Shown: in pieces, positions 10,244 to 23,008 of the stretch
Layout: each line of letters begins with the position of its first letter
How positions within the stretch are numbered: position 1 is the first letter of the stretch
Assembly (NCBI GenBank): GCA_031213475.1
Contig: JARUPZ010000019.1
Coordinates: forward strand, 1,139,001 to 1,203,000
Direction of reading: 5' to 3'
Origin: Nereocystis luetkeana
Lineage: Eukaryota > Sar > Phaeophyceae > Laminariales > Laminariaceae
DNA length: 64,000 nucleotides
Program-made: the position numbers and the translations under genes
The notes under the pieces: generated by a model
The model's input: only the letters and a program-made list of their open reading frames with translations
Databases searched by the model: none
What the model was told of the DNA's origin: nothing

Positions 10244-12375
10244 GTGGATCTTCACCCTCTTCTCCAACAGATCAGGGGTCTCGGTAGATCGGCGGATACG
10301 GCGGAAGAGAGAGCCATAGGTGCCAGGGTCAACGCTGCGGAGCTCCGCCTCAACGGGGGGTCCACCACCCCAACTGGAACGATAGATTTGTCGAGGAGCG
10401 CAACTGAGAGAGGGGAGGAGGATATCTGGGGAGATTGGCGTGGCACGGCCCCCCAGCAAGCACAAGTGGAAGCGCCGTGCGGGGCTTGTGGAGAGCAAGT
10501 TACAGACCGTAACAGGTTCTCTTTCGCAGGTTGGCTCGCTCATACGGAGTGCGCCGTGGAAAACGTACAGGGGGCCTCCGGAAGGGGAGACGATCGGTTC
10601 GGGGTAGCCATCCCAGAAGGGAACGGGCCGCTCCGTCGGAGAGCGTTTCGCCTCACCCAGATACTGCCGAGGCTACACCTACGTTATGACGGCGCTACAG
10701 TGATGGGCGCCCATAGAAGGAGACAACTGGAAAGATCGTGGCGGTCAGCGATTTCGCAGGATGAGGACGTCGTGAACCCACCTCAGACCCAACAGGCAGA
10801 AGGGAGGGAGAGAGAGGAGGAAGACGCAGAGTGCACGTACTGCGGACAGGCTCTGGAAGACTCGGCAGAGGCGTCGAGGGGCATTCACAGGCAAGTACCC
10901 GTCCCGTGCTCCCACGGGGGGCTTGTGCACGCCAGTTGCATGCTGGAACGAGCAGACCGCCTCGCGAGAGGGCATACAGACCCGAGGTCCTGCGTCGCAT
11001 GCCGCCACGAGGGGGACGGGGGAAGACGACCCCCCCGCCCGGCGGAGCTTGCTAGTGGCTTACCAATGGAGGAGTCGGGGGGAAGATGGGCAACGTTAAG
11101 GAGCGCCATGCAGTTCGCCAACCTCCTTCAACGGGACGCCCCAGGATCGGGGCCGGCTAGTTATCTGACAACCGGCGTATACAGCTCATTCGAGCACATG
11201 GTACGTGCCCACGGGAGGAGCCCAACCTCTTCGTTCCTCTTGTGCTCCCTGTTCAGCGATGCTCTGGGCCTGCCCCAAGCGGCCTACCTTGATTTCCCAC
11301 GCTCGAGGGAATGGGAAGTGGCCGTCGGCCGCTACCGTACGCGGTTCGCCGCGCTCGGGATCCGATCGCAGGATGTCCCGCTTCGATTAACTAACCGGAG
11401 GCTCTACATTGGGCCCCATGTTCAAGAGTTCAAGAATACTTGGCGGGTCTCGACGCTGAGTGGGAGGAACGCTTGACGAGATGGACTCTCGGCGTTCAAA
11501 ACGCGCTGGCGGAACGCAGCGCGCTCCCTCCCTTTCCGGTGGAGGCGGCGCCGCCCTCGCCGGGAGCAATGGAGCCGGCGCTAGACAGAGATCCGATGAG
11601 GAGAGGGCAGCTGGAGCAAGAACGCGCAGCTCCGAGTATCTCAGAGAGCCACCAAAACGAGGGAAGCCGGGATACCACGCCAGCAGAACAACCCAGAACG
11701 CCTTGGACAAGGTCCGAGGTAGCGTCGACAACCCCCGGACCGACAGCGCCAACCAACGTGAGAGAGGGGGGAGCGATCGCAAGGGGTAGAGGAGGCCGAT
11801 CGAGAGGTTCTGGGAGGGGTCCACGAGGAAGCAGTGCAGGGAGAGGGGCCGACGTGAGTACGAGGCGAAACGCCAGGCGGGGGGGCAGTGCGCCACCCTC
11901 TTCAGCAGACAGGACGGGGGAGGGGGGAGAGGGGGAGGGAGTGGGGGGAGCGGAGGGAGAAGGGGAAGCGTGGGGACCGGGGGGGACAGATGGATTGGGG
12001 GGAGCGGGGGGTGAAGGGGGAACGGAGGGAGCGGGGGGAGCGGGGGGAGCGGGGGAAGCGAGGGGAGCGGAGGGAGTGGAGGGAGTGGGGGGGGCGGGGG
12101 GAGCGGGGGGAACGGAGGCAGCGGAGGTAGCGGGGGGATCGGGAGCAGCGAGGGGAGCGGGAGGAGCGGGGGAAGCGATGAGAGCGGGGAGAGGGGGTAG
12201 TGCGCCACATTCGTCAGCAGGCAGGGGGTGGGAGGGAGGAGCGGGGGCGAGGGGGGGGGCGAGAGAAGCGAGGGGACAGGGGGGGGGCGGGGTGGAGGGA
12301 GGGAGAGAGGCGGGGGAAGCGGAGGGAGGGGGGGGGGGGTACCAGGAGCGAACCTACCAGAGAGGAGAGAGATAG
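10244..12375 (+). pseudogene. LINE N-terminal region with zinc fingers
   Basis: The first frame (10244-11476, 410 codons) carries a CGACG...H-x3-C cluster near residues 77-103. A RING-like pattern follows near residues 200-255: C-x2-C, then C-x-H, H-x2-C and C-x2-C (CTYCGQ, PCSHGGLVHASC, CVAC). Around 11430 the reading continues in another frame (open from before 11440 to 12375) as DAEWEERLTRW, then Pro/Glu and very Gly-rich sequence. The G-rich tract 11930-12350 looks expanded by replication slippage. Such fingers usually bind element RNA or target DNA. The downstream frame at 12200 overlaps this one, so ORF1 and ORF2 were probably one frame. Confidence 0.65.
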
Positions 12376-15300
12376 TGAGGGTAGAGGAGAACCGGAAACG
12401 GGAGGGCCGCGGAATGGGGGGGGGAGAGGGGGGAGAGAAGGGAGAGAGACGGGCCAAAGAAGTGGAGGGAGAGGAGCCGCAATGGAAGACAGGGGGTCCG
12501 GGATGCCAAACGACGAGGGTCCAACCGGAGGATCTCCCAGGGCGTCGGGGAGGAGACCCGGGAACGGGACGCGCCCCAGGGCCTTCCTTGGCGACACCAC
12601 AGGGGAAGTGGCGTGCGGGGTCTGCGGTGTAACGCTACAACTAGGGCACCGGGCGGTACGCTTTCCATGTGGACAAGGGCGCCACGTGCTTCAAGCCCGT
12701 TGTGTGGTGGAGGCCCTCGCGAGAGGCGCAGCCCCGGCACCTCTCCGCTGCCCAGCAACCAACTGCGGGGCACAACATCCAAGACGGGAAGCACTGCAGG
12801 CAGCGGTCCAAGCGGACCCGGGGCTTCGTAATCGGGCAGCGAGGATGGGAGGGGGGACCATAGGTGACGAGGACCTCCGCAGCCGGGGGCTTTGGTACGG
12901 GTGGGACCAGAACAGCTTGGGTATAGGGCCACCACTTGATGCCGTTTCCTTGGATGACCTGGGCCAACGTTTCGCAACCGGGAAAACTGTGCAACCGCAG
13001 TTGGCTGGCGCACACGCGCGCATTAGCATTCACGTGCTCGGCATCCTCAACCACGCTATGGGTGAGCACAGGCCGAACCGAGAGTCGGCGACGCCGAACT
13101 CGCTCCTACGGGCGATCAAGCTATGGTACCTCATGCCAGCCCTGCTCCACTCACCGTACGGCCGAATCAAGAGGCGACAGAGGTTCGCGTTGGTGGAGAG
13201 CGGGGATATAGTAATCCTGCTCCCATGGCTGATAGCATTCACCAGGGGAGGGGACCTGAGGCGACGGGATGCCGCCCAAGAAGATTCGGAGGAGACGAAG
13301 CTCGAACGGGCGTCGTCGGCGTGTCGCCACGCAGGAGGGGTCAAAGTGGCAGCTCGGAACCTGCTAGCAGAGCCACGATCAGCTGGAAACGAAACGACGT
13401 GGAGCACACTTGTGACCAAGTTCCCCTCCGAAGATCGCGCCGCAGTGTCCGCGGCGGCGGCGGCGGCGGTGTTGGCGACCGCCACCGAGGTGGAAGACGG
13501 AAACGCCCCTCCGTGGCGCCCTGACGATGAGTACGCCTCCGAGGTGCTCTTCGACGTCATCAGCTCCCGCAGTGCCCTTTCAGGCCCCGGAAACGATGGT
13601 CAACGCTTTGCGCACCTGCAATCCATCATCCACACCGACATCGGGCGGGAAGAGTTCGGAAAGGGCATGACAGCCTTCTGGCGGAGAATCGTCGACGAGC
13701 CGGACGCGTTCCCGCCAGAATTCTGGCAGCTCTTCTTGCAGTCGAGCCTCACTGCCTTGGGGGAAAAGTGCCGGCCGGTCTGCGTGGGCATGACATGGAG
13801 GCGGCTCATCACCGCGGGGGCTATGCGACAGTGGCGGCCGCGGTTGGAGGAAGTCAACCGAGAGGTGGGGCAGTTTGGGGTCGCAGTACCCGGAGGAGTG
13901 GAGCATGTGGGACTGAGGGCTAGGACGTTACACGAGACGGGCAACTGGGTCGTCCTAACGGACTGCTCCAACGCCTTCAACACGGTTAAACGGACGGCGA
14001 TGCTTGAAGAGGCCGCCAACTGCGTTCCAGCGCTCACGCCGTTTGTGGCGAAGTGCTACGGCACAAGACCCGCCGACGTGTATTTCCGGATGGACTCAGG
14101 GGAGACCAGGACGATCGCCTGCTCCAGCGGTGTCCAGCAAGGGGACCCCATGGGGCCAGCAATGTTCTGTGTGGCGTTGAGACCAGGGCTGAAGCGTTTC
14201 CGACAGGAGTTCGAAGGAGAAGGAGTGGAAGCCTTCGCCTACATGGACGATGTATCTCTCGGCCTTATGGGGGTCACGGCCAACACGATTAGAGCTTTTG
14301 CCTTCCTCCGGCGAGAGCTAGACGACATCGGCATTGTGGTCAACCCCGCCTAGACCGTAGCACTACCACCCAAAGGACACGTCCCGACGGCGGAAGAGAT
14401 ATCGCTCCTGGAGAGCGTTGACGTCCGCATCGCAGACGAAGGAGGGGTGACGGTGGTTGGTGTCCCGATCGGCTCGGATGAATACGTGCTGGGGCGAGCA
14501 ATGGAGGTAGTGAGGGACGGAGGCGCGGACCGCCTTGCACGCTGCCTCGCTAACATGCCAGACAAGCAAGCGGCGGCCCTCATCACCGTCGAATCCCTCG
14601 GGCAGCGGACGGGCTACCTCGAAAGGGCTCTGGACCCGGGGCTGTCACTCGAAGCATGCCGAAGGGCCGACAACGGGGCTCAGTGGGCCTACGAAAATAT
14701 CCTAGAGCTACCGGGAGCGGCGGACGCACAGTCGTTTTTCCAGGAGGGGTGCCCGGCCAGCCAACTGACTCTAAAACCCTACCAACAAGCCCAAGCACGC
14801 CTTTCGACGGGAGCAGGAGGGTTAGGGCTGCCGTCGACGGAAGCGAGGCGAATGTCTGCCTCCATCGGGAGTAGGGTGGGCATCCTGCCGGAGGTTCTAG
14901 CAGACCTCACGGGCCCGCTAGGAGACAGGGTAAAGAGGGGTCTCCCTCATTCGAGCATCATTACTGAGCTCGGGGGCAGCCTGCGAGAGATCAGGGACTC
15001 GTGGGGCGTGACAAAAGAAGCGATGGAGGGCATCGTCCCCGAATCCTGGCTGGAATGGAGCATGGGTGCAGAGGGGGACCTGGTCCCAGGGCCCCCTGAA
15101 GCCGACATGCTGGCGGCGCATGATGCCGTAACCACCAACTCCCGGAAGGCTCAACAGAGGTTGGGCAAGCTGGTGAATCAGGGTCGACACGCTGCACACA
15201 CAGCTTCGCTGGAGGGGCTACCGGAGATTGCACGCCCACCTGGACCAGGCGACCCGCTTGGGGGGAGCGAGCCCAAGGCCTTCGCCAAAGCTCGCTACAG

Positions 15301-16135
15301 GAGCCTACAAGGAGCAGGAGCCACTGCTTGCCTTCGGGCGAGGCCAACAGACTCGCTCCGTGTCATACCAGCAGAGGAGTTCGTGGGCATGGGAAGGCGC
15401 TTCATAGGCATCGAGGAGCACGTGGCGGTGAGGTGCCCCAGCTGCGAGGCAGTCGACATAGACACACGCCACGCACGCATCTGTCCCAGAGCAGGGGCAC
15501 AGGTGAACCAACATCAACCGTTGGCTCACGCGATCTCCCGCACGCTGAAGCGGCTGGGAATCCCTCACCAAGTGGAGAGCGGCGAACCGTTCACTGCAGA
15601 CCGGAACCTGCGGATGGACATCGTTGTCAGGAGAGGAGGTCTTCGGGACGCTCCTAAAAGGGAATACAGGGAAAAGTCCATCCTGCTGGACGTCACCCAT
15701 GCAGACCCGCAAGCGCAGGTCCACCTGCGAGGAGGCAGCGCTGATCATGATGGATCAGCTGCCTCTACCTCCGAGGCGCGCAAGCGCCAACACTACGCGC
15801 GTCCGGGACATGTGTCCTTCGACGAGCGGAGCCACAAACTAGCCACCTTAGCGGTGGAAAGCTTTGGGCGCCTCGGGGTAGAGGGCAGCAACTTCATCGA
15901 CCAGCTGGCAGCTAGCGTCGTGGGGGGGAGGGATGGTGGGTCGATGGCAAGGAAGGGGGTAGTGAAGGAACGCCTGCTCCAAACCGTCTCGGTGACCACT
16001 CAGGTCGCCATTTCGAGGAGGGTGTCGAGGTTCAAGCTTCAGCTTAGGGACCGCCAAGAAGGAAGAAGGAACAGGGGAGGGAGGGACGACAGACCCACAC
16101 CGAGGGCGTGGGGATGGAGCTTGGATGCAGTTTAG
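12200..16135 (+). pseudogene. LINE reverse transcriptase and endonuclease, one in-frame TAG
   Basis: Positions 12200-14353 and 14447-16135 are the same frame, and the gap between them has no stop except TAG at 14351-14353. Lys (AAG) is expected there within NPA-TVALPP. Domains: a RING-like finger (CGVCG...CPATNCGAQH, near residues 139-190); RT motifs with VVLTDCSNAFN (catalytic Asp), GVQQGDPMGP and YMDD ending near residue 695; a thumb-like region; a CPSC-x8-H-x3-C knuckle near 15433-15480; then RMDIVV and LLDVTHADP, which fit the PD...D core of restriction-like LINE endonucleases. The family nicks target DNA and primes cDNA synthesis from it. The single nonsense codon suggests recent inactivation, unless it is read through. 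Confidence 0.75.
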
Positions 16136-16565
16136 GATTTAAGGATAGAACGTAATGAGAAGGAAGGAGCAAATACAGCAAATAGAGTAGACAAGCTGAA
16201 AGTTGGCACGGAAGGGAGGTAGACTTGGTGCATGGGTTTCTTTTTGTTTCCGAGGTTTTCTTCTTTCGGGAAAGTTATGAGTGATCCATGTTGAAGATCA
16301 TGCTGCACATTGTCAGATGGCAAGAGGAATGATAATATAATACCTGGTATTGTATTAATCGCTGTCGCTGGGAACTACCACTGTTGTAGTAGTGCAGCAG
16401 GGTATGTGTATTATTAATAGCTGCCTTCCGAGCTTTTTGGTTGATGTAAACATTCACCAGGGTACATACCAGTACCCGGTACGTAGTATGCAACATGCTC
16501 TACTGTTCGTAACACTATTAACAGTCCTGCAACTGCTGCTGTGCAGGTAGCCTGTTAACAGGAAA

Positions 16566-16790
16566 GTGGTAATGGTTTTATTCTGTCGAAAACCAAATAT
16601 TATTCCTCTGCCGTTTTTTCCCCGGTTTTCCGGTTTTTTCCGGTTTCATCCGATTTCCGGTTAATAACCGGTTCAAACCGGCAAAAAAAACACTTCGATT
16701 ACTCGAACAAGCCTGCTGGCTTTCCAAAAACCGGTTCCACTTTGATTACTCGAACAAGCCTGCTGGCTTTCCAAAAACCGTTTTTTTTTT
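16566..16790. repeat. CCGGTTTT-rich sequence with a 47-bp tandem duplication
   Basis: GGTTTTCCGG-like words fill 16600-16690. A 47-bp unit then starts CACTTCGATTACTCG at 16691 and repeats at 16738 with one or two changes (CACTTTGATTACTCG), ending CTTTCCAAAAACCG. The same CTTTCCAAAAACCGGTT word appears near 1888. Confidence 0.7.
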
Positions 16791-17569
16791 CAAGGTGCCC
16801 ACCAGGTCCTCTATGCAATAATACCGGTACCTGGTATATATTAAAATATGAAAAACAGGTGTACGTATGGCCTCTCTGATTGGATGAAAATCAGGGAAAA
16901 ACACTTGAAAGCTACTCGTACGAAGGCAAAGAAGACAAAAATCCAGGTGTACCTGGCCCAGTTTCAAGCCAAAAAAAGGTACGATGTGAGGGTGGCCAAC
17001 GGCGAGGCTCCTGGCGTGTGATTTGTACTTGTTTTTAGTGTGGACCTGATTTTGGCAAAAACCTGGTGTTTCTTGTTTCGTCCGCCGATTGGTTTTCCTC
17101 TTCGTTTTTCTTTCGATTTTTCTCTTTTTCTGTATAGAATGTTACGTCGTGCCTGTTGTATTCAGCACGATGACATGGCATTGCATTGTCTACTCTCTGC
17201 TTACTGCATTGTCTACTCTCTGCTAACTGCATACTGCTGTACCAGGCAACAATGTATCCGCTGTTTCGTAGTTTTGTGACCACCGAGCTTGTACACATAA
17301 TGTCATGGTCTCTCTACTGATATGATTGAAGAATCGACACAGCAGACACTGACGACTGGTTGCGCTGGACGTCGACGGGTATATAGAAATAACGCAAGCA
17401 ACACTGCACGCAACCAGAAAAAGCTCCTATTTTTATTGATACTCGCAGAAAGATGTAAACCATCCGTAACTGGTAATAAAACTAAGAGTACCGGTATTAA
17501 AACAATACTATTAATACGTACCAGGTACACTCGTAGTAGTAAAAAAAAAAAAAAAAGTGGTACGAGTAG
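16791..17569. other. Non-coding, short tandem words
   Basis: No gene recognised. GTCTACTCTCTGC(T)-type units repeat at 17188-17225, and an A-run lies at 17541-17556. Confidence 0.4.
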
Positions 17570-17678
17570 TATTACGGGGGAGCATGGTTAATAGGACCTA
17601 TGCTATAGATAAAAACCTATATATTTGACCATTTTTACTAACAATATTTGGTCCTATTAACTGTGGCCCCCCGGAATA
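17570..17678. mobile_element. MITE, TATTACGGGGG family (copy 1)
   Basis: A 109-bp element has inverted ends TATTACGGGGGAGCAT and a slightly eroded GGCCCCCCGGAATA. Related copies of 108-110 bp are at 33515, 49059, 58956 and 59244. The outer TA is probably the target duplication, as in Tc1/mariner-type MITEs. There is no coding capacity. Confidence 0.8.
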
Positions 17679-20600
17679 GTATTAATAGCAGCAGCAGTAT
17701 AAGTAGTAGTAGTACTACACTGTGGAGGACCTCTTTCGGCTTCATTTTATTCACAGCACTGCTACTTACTATAATAGATGTCCCCCCCATGCTACGTACC
17801 TAATATCCTGTTGGGCAAGCATGTGCCCGTCCCAACCCTCAAGTACTACGTACCAGGTATGTATTAATAGCCCGAACTCACCAATTTCTTCACGGTTTGA
17901 AAGTTGCACCATCATAATGATATGATAAGACCTCGTACGAGAGAGTATATCGGAGAAGAGACTTGGCAGAGAGGAAAAAATGTGGTCTTTGGTGATTGGC
18001 AGCCGTTGTTCGAACTTTCATTCTGTTTTATTATTAGGAGGAGGAGATGAGAGCTCTGAAGCGGGAGCGGGTATGACATATGATGCCGGAGAGCTCGTTC
18101 CTGAAAGCTCCGAAAACGATGTTTTTGAAGGGGCCGGGTGGGTGCGGGCGGCACTGATGGGTGTGGAGTGGGGCTACTTCAGAACTTTCGAAGTCAGACC
18201 TTGCACGCACGTGTTTTTTTAGGCGGGATTATTTTGCGGCGTCTTCGAAGCTGTTTTTCCATGTCCCCCTCGCTTTCTCGCGCATGATCACACAACACAT
18301 TATTGTCAAGGAAACAAGAAATCGGCGAAACGCTGCTTGTTGTTGTTGTTGTTGTGTGTTGTTGCACTGCTGCCCTAGTTCAGTTGTATCGCTTTGGGAA
18401 AAAACTATTCAGTAGTTCTTCCCTGTTCCTGGAGATGGTAGCGAGGCAGGCGTGTAACCGCTCGACGGGCGCTGGAGGGCAAAAGGAGGGCGGGCAATCG
18501 CACTCGACTCGCTCGTTGCTGCACTAACCACTCGACCCGCTGCTGCACTGACTGAAGCATTTATTTCAGTGCCGCGCTTTTGCCGCTCGTCTTTTTTTGT
18601 ACGAACAGGTGACCAGATCTGAGAGCAGCAGAGACAGAGGTGATGATGATGTATGTCAGTGTGGAAAATTGAAAATTATGCGGCGGACTCTGTCCCCCTT
18701 CTTTTCATTTATTTTACGCACAGGCAGGGTACAGCAGTACTGCACCTAACTCCTGGTACCCAAGTGTACAACAAGGGTACGAAATGTATTTTATGTACGT
18801 GGGTACGTATTTTTGTTGGTGCAGGAAGAAAACCCTATACACACATACATACAGGAGTACATTCGTACCTGGTGCTACGTACATATTCCGTCGCATCCCA
18901 GGCCATGTATTGTGCTGTTGTTGTTCTTGTTGTTGTTGTTGTTGTTGTTGTTGTGTGTGTACACATTCGTTCCGTGGCAATTCCTTTAGAGGCGTGTTCG
19001 CTAGTGCCGCTCGCTGTATGTTGTTGTCGTTGCTCGTTGCTGCTTCCGAACTGGTGCTTGCTAAAGAATCGTCTTGTTGCGTGTGCGCGCGTACACGCAG
19101 CGCAACTACTACTATGCTATACCGACCGGTACTATTAATATTATATAATTGTGTGTGCTTGCTGCTCGCTGTATTTTTTGTGGCAGAACTGAGATACTCG
19201 TACAACATACGAGATGCTGGGACAGACCAGCCAGGTATACAGCAAGCTCCACAGCTGACTCAGCACGCACGTTGGTTTGACACACACAACAGCAACGCCC
19301 AACGCTACCCTTCGTTCATGGTAGTTACACCCATACATCACAGCGTAACCTTCCCAGGACCTCCGTTCGTCGTACAGTCTACGTCGTCATAGCAACGTAC
19401 GTGCGTGCAGCAGCAAACTCGCGTTCTGGTCATTGGTGGTGAAAACATTTCGAACACTCCAATAAAAATAATAATGATATACCAGGGGTATTACGTTTTC
19501 ACGCCATACACACCCTAGGTCTAGACTCTAGAGACCTCCCTGTAGAGACCTCCCTGTATCCTTCCTGCAGGCTGAGCACACATAGAGGGCCTGCTGCAAG
19601 TAGTCTACAAACACAACTCCCTCGACTACTAGTTTAACTGCAGCAGCTGCTGCTGTGGAAAGCCGCTGACGCTCCCACGTTATCATACCCAAAAGGTAAA
19701 TTTTGCGCGAAGAGGGCCTTCTCTGTGATGATCAAGCAGCAAGGTGATGATGGTGATGGCAGTTTCAGAGAGGCTTTCTAATATCGGGGGTTGATGCCCG
19801 TCTGTGATTGGCCAACCCAAAAAATATAAATAGAACGAAAATATTTTTAATCGCTCCTTCGACACCCCCGGTAAAAAAGCTACAAGAAGAAGCTACCTCT
19901 CGACCCGGCGGACGCCTTCTTCGTGTTCCACGGGAAACATCGACGCGGGACTGCGTTCGTCACAAGAAACTTCAGGGTCAACACCTCCTCCAAGCGAAAA
20001 GGCAATAAACGCTCTTTCTTCTTTATTCGTATTGGTATCAATAACAGTTTTTTTTGTGTTTTTTTTTTCACCCACCACGAAGCATAGATAGCCAGGTGGT
20101 AGAACGAAACAAAAACAGCGACGATGATTGATGGTGAGCAAAAATCGCGTTTTTTTTTTAATTATTTTTAATCCAGACCAAGTAAGTCCAGACCGACGGA
20201 ACCACCCCTCCCCCCCCCCCCCCCGCCCCGCCGAAAAAACAAGAAAAACTGGTACAAAATTCAACAAGCTTCTCGCGATTTTGTCCTGGTGAGATTGTTG
20301 TGTCTCGATTTTCGGCGGGGGGCAGTACGCCTCGGTCGCGTTCAGTGTCCGTCACGTTTGTTGCGCGCGCGTGACTGCTGCCGCCGCTTTCGACTCACAA
20401 TTTCTTGTTTCCCTAAGCGAACGCACACAACACTTTCGTAAATACCAAGTAGTAGTATACCAGGTAGGTATAGTAGTAGTAGTATTAGTGATGGTCGTAC
20501 TTTTTTTTTGTATTTTTTTTTTCGTTGTGAACAACGCGCCGCGCAGCCGGTGCGCCGCAATTCGCTGTGAGAGGTCTCTCGTTCGACACCCGACACGCTC

Positions 20601-22229
20601 TTCGTGGTTCGCAAAAGAAAACGTACGCGCAGTTGCGAATCAATTAGCTCTCCTCGTACGTCCCTCGACTGTGAGTGGGGCGCAGGCGTGCAAACCCGCG
20701 AGACCCGTCTTGTATTTTCTGTTTTTTGTTTGTTTGTTTGTTCGGTGTTTGTTGGTCGTTCGTTTGGTAACCTTTTGATGTGAAAAAAGTATCTTTTATC
20801 TGCAGTGCGTGGTTGAAGCGTGCAAGACACGCGGATACAAAAAATAACCATAATACGTACACCTCGTGACTCTCCGTGGTACTTAGTACACATACATACC
20901 GGTACACATTAACAGCAAGCAGTGTAAACTACTACCAGGGTATTATTAATAATACGAGCTGCATGTTCTAGACGCGCAGCCAGTTTGTGGCTTGTTGTGA
21001 TGAGCGCGAGGTTCGGTGTAGTGTGTAGTACGTCGATTGCTCGTTGCAAGTTGTGGCCCGTTTTGAGCTGCTGCTGTGTGGAACTTTTAGCTTTTCGTTA
21101 ACTTAAGTGCCTTTTTTTATTTATACCTGGTGTGCATTTTATTGGCGGGACTGCTGCAGCATGTTGTGTTTGTTGTTGTTTGAGGTTGGGATTAGGCGAT
21201 TGACGCGCACCGACGGATATACCTGGTATAAAGTTAAAAACAACAGAGTGAGATCGAGGATTTGGTCGAAACTCATATTTGCAAGCTTTGTGTAATACTA
21301 TTATTAATAATATGTACTTCGATCGCGCGTACCACGGGTTTATATGGTCTCGTGCAGGAAGTAAGTGTAGCACTATTAATAGCAGCAGCCCGTATCTGTC
21401 TGAGGAAGAGAATGCCTTTTTTATGTAAAGTGCGGCGTGTTTTGACCACCACAACTCTGTAGTTCGTGTTCGCCAGGACTAAAAACTATATACTCGTATA
21501 CGACTCGTAAAACGCCTGAAAGGCTGCTCGTAACTTGTGCCCGTACCCTTGGGGCTTGGTCCCTCGGTGATAGAAATGAACGGCGTTCGTTCGCCGCAAG
21601 TTGTTGTTGTTGTGGTGGTATTTGCATTGTAAACTCGTACGTACTGGTAAGTACGCGTAGATGTTTCGTGTGTCGTATAGACTCCGATTACTCGCACATA
21701 CACGTAATACCAGGTCAGGTATACAGAGTACTTATTTTTTGCAGATGTACAAGCACCAGCTGCTGCTGTGTTAGTTCTACCTGTTGCTGTTTTGTACAAA
21801 CAGAAATATCATCAGCTGAGAGGGTCTGTCGCGTCTTTCAGATAGTTCGCCTATTGAAATACCTGGTACTGGTAGTTTTTTATATACCAGGTACAGAGTA
21901 TAGTATTCGGTGTGTTTGTGATGGTACAGACAAATGCTCACTGTGTGTGGAGTTACCGAGAGTTCTTGGTAAAGCTTTTCTACAGCAGGCAAGTAGTAGT
22001 AGTACTATACTCGCACCATGGTTATGCTCGCGGTTGGTTCATACGCGCGATAGAGAAGTATCACACACAGACTGCAAAGATGGTTTTCGATCTCATCTCA
22101 CAGCCGTCGTTCTTTGTTTTTACTGTAAATACTCTACCATGGTATGTGATGAACCAGCAGGAGGATACGGCAAGTTTTCCTTGTTATGATACCATATGGT
22201 ATCCTTATGGTATCCGTATCAGGTATACG
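17679..22229. other. Non-coding, microsatellite-bearing
   Basis: I see no supportable gene. A TTG microsatellite at 18911-18955 creates long Val/Cys or Gln open frames that are artefacts. Several homopolymer T, A and C runs (for example 20145-20220) and about ten TACCWGGTA words are present. CTCCCTGTAGAGAC-type repeats occur near 19530-19560. Confidence 0.45.
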
Positions 22230-22465
22230 TACGTGCATTACTCTGGTATTATTACAGGTTCTGTCTACGACTGCTGTGATGTGTCTACTGCTGTTGCTGT
22301 TGTTGCTCGCCCCCTCGCTGTTCCTGTAGTGAGGGCTTCATTATCTCTACTGTTGTACGTGCATTTTTCTGGTGTTGTACTAGGTTCTGTGTACGAGTGC
22401 TGTGATATGTCTACTGCTGTTGCTGTTGTTGCTCGCCCCCTTGCTGTTGCTGTAGTGAGGCTTAA
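22230..22465 (+). repeat. 126-bp tandem duplication
   Basis: Two copies begin TACGTGCATT at 22230 and 22356 and share GGTTCTGT(C/G)TACGA and CTGCTGTTGCTGTTGTTGCTCGCCCCC. The period of 126 bp is 42 codons, so a 186-codon open frame (21912-22469) crosses both. That frame is more likely a by-product than a gene. Confidence 0.65.
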
Positions 22466-23008
22466 TTAGGTCTACTCGTACGAGTATACAACAGCAGTGC
22501 GTACACAGTTAGAGCCCTCGGCGATTTGTGGGTAGCACGCTTTCTGCTTCTACTATAATAGCATACCAGGTACGTATAAAATGTCTTGTTTATTTCTGCC
22601 TCAGTTTGCCGCGGGGGTACAGAAATGGCCATAGTGACTGCTGTAACAGTGAGCGCTATGATATACCTGGTGTACAAACAAAAACAATTGGGTGTTGTAT
22701 ATTGGTACATTTTCCTGGTATACATTATAGACTGCGCTCTGGGTGATAGAGCCCGTACAATGCTTCCTAAGAGTGTTTTTCGCTTGTGAGTCGTGTGCGA
22801 GAGAGGTAGAGGAGCGAAGGGAGGCAACAAGGGGCGCTCCGTTGTGCTTTGGTACCTGGTACGTAGTACGTCCCTCTGGTACGATGCAACAGCGACTAAG
22901 TCTACGTATTGTACGAGTGCGTACTATCGTATGATGTTGGAAGTTGTTTTTTTGCATCAAATAATGTGTTCTTCCGGTATACCAGGTACATTATTGTGTT
23001 TTTTGGTA

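Larger units (their letters stand above)
10153..16335 (+). mobile_element. Near-complete non-LTR retrotransposon (restriction-like endonuclease type)
   Basis: Coding sequence from 10244 to 16135 gives, in order, Cys/His zinc fingers, an RNA- or DNA-binding basic G/R-rich segment, a second RING-like finger, a reverse transcriptase, a C-terminal CCHC knuckle and a PD-(D/E)xK-like endonuclease. That order is the one used by R2/CRE/NeSL-type LINEs and differs from APE-type LINEs. Three lesions break one apparent 1,963-codon frame: a frameshift near 11430, another in the G-run near 12331-12340, and TAG at 14351-14353. The 3' limit (about 16335) is set by alignment with the inverted copy at 8946. 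The 5' limit is uncertain. Confidence 0.8.

Noticed and set aside
11387-12457. A 356-codon Pro-rich open frame on the - strand
   Set aside because: It is the antisense shadow of the G-rich linker of the LINE and has the monotone PPLPPLPP composition expected from a G-run tract.
18653-19392. Long open frames with poly-Val/Cys (+) or poly-Gln (-)
   Set aside because: They are produced by the TTG microsatellite at 18911-18955 and have no conserved sequence outside it.
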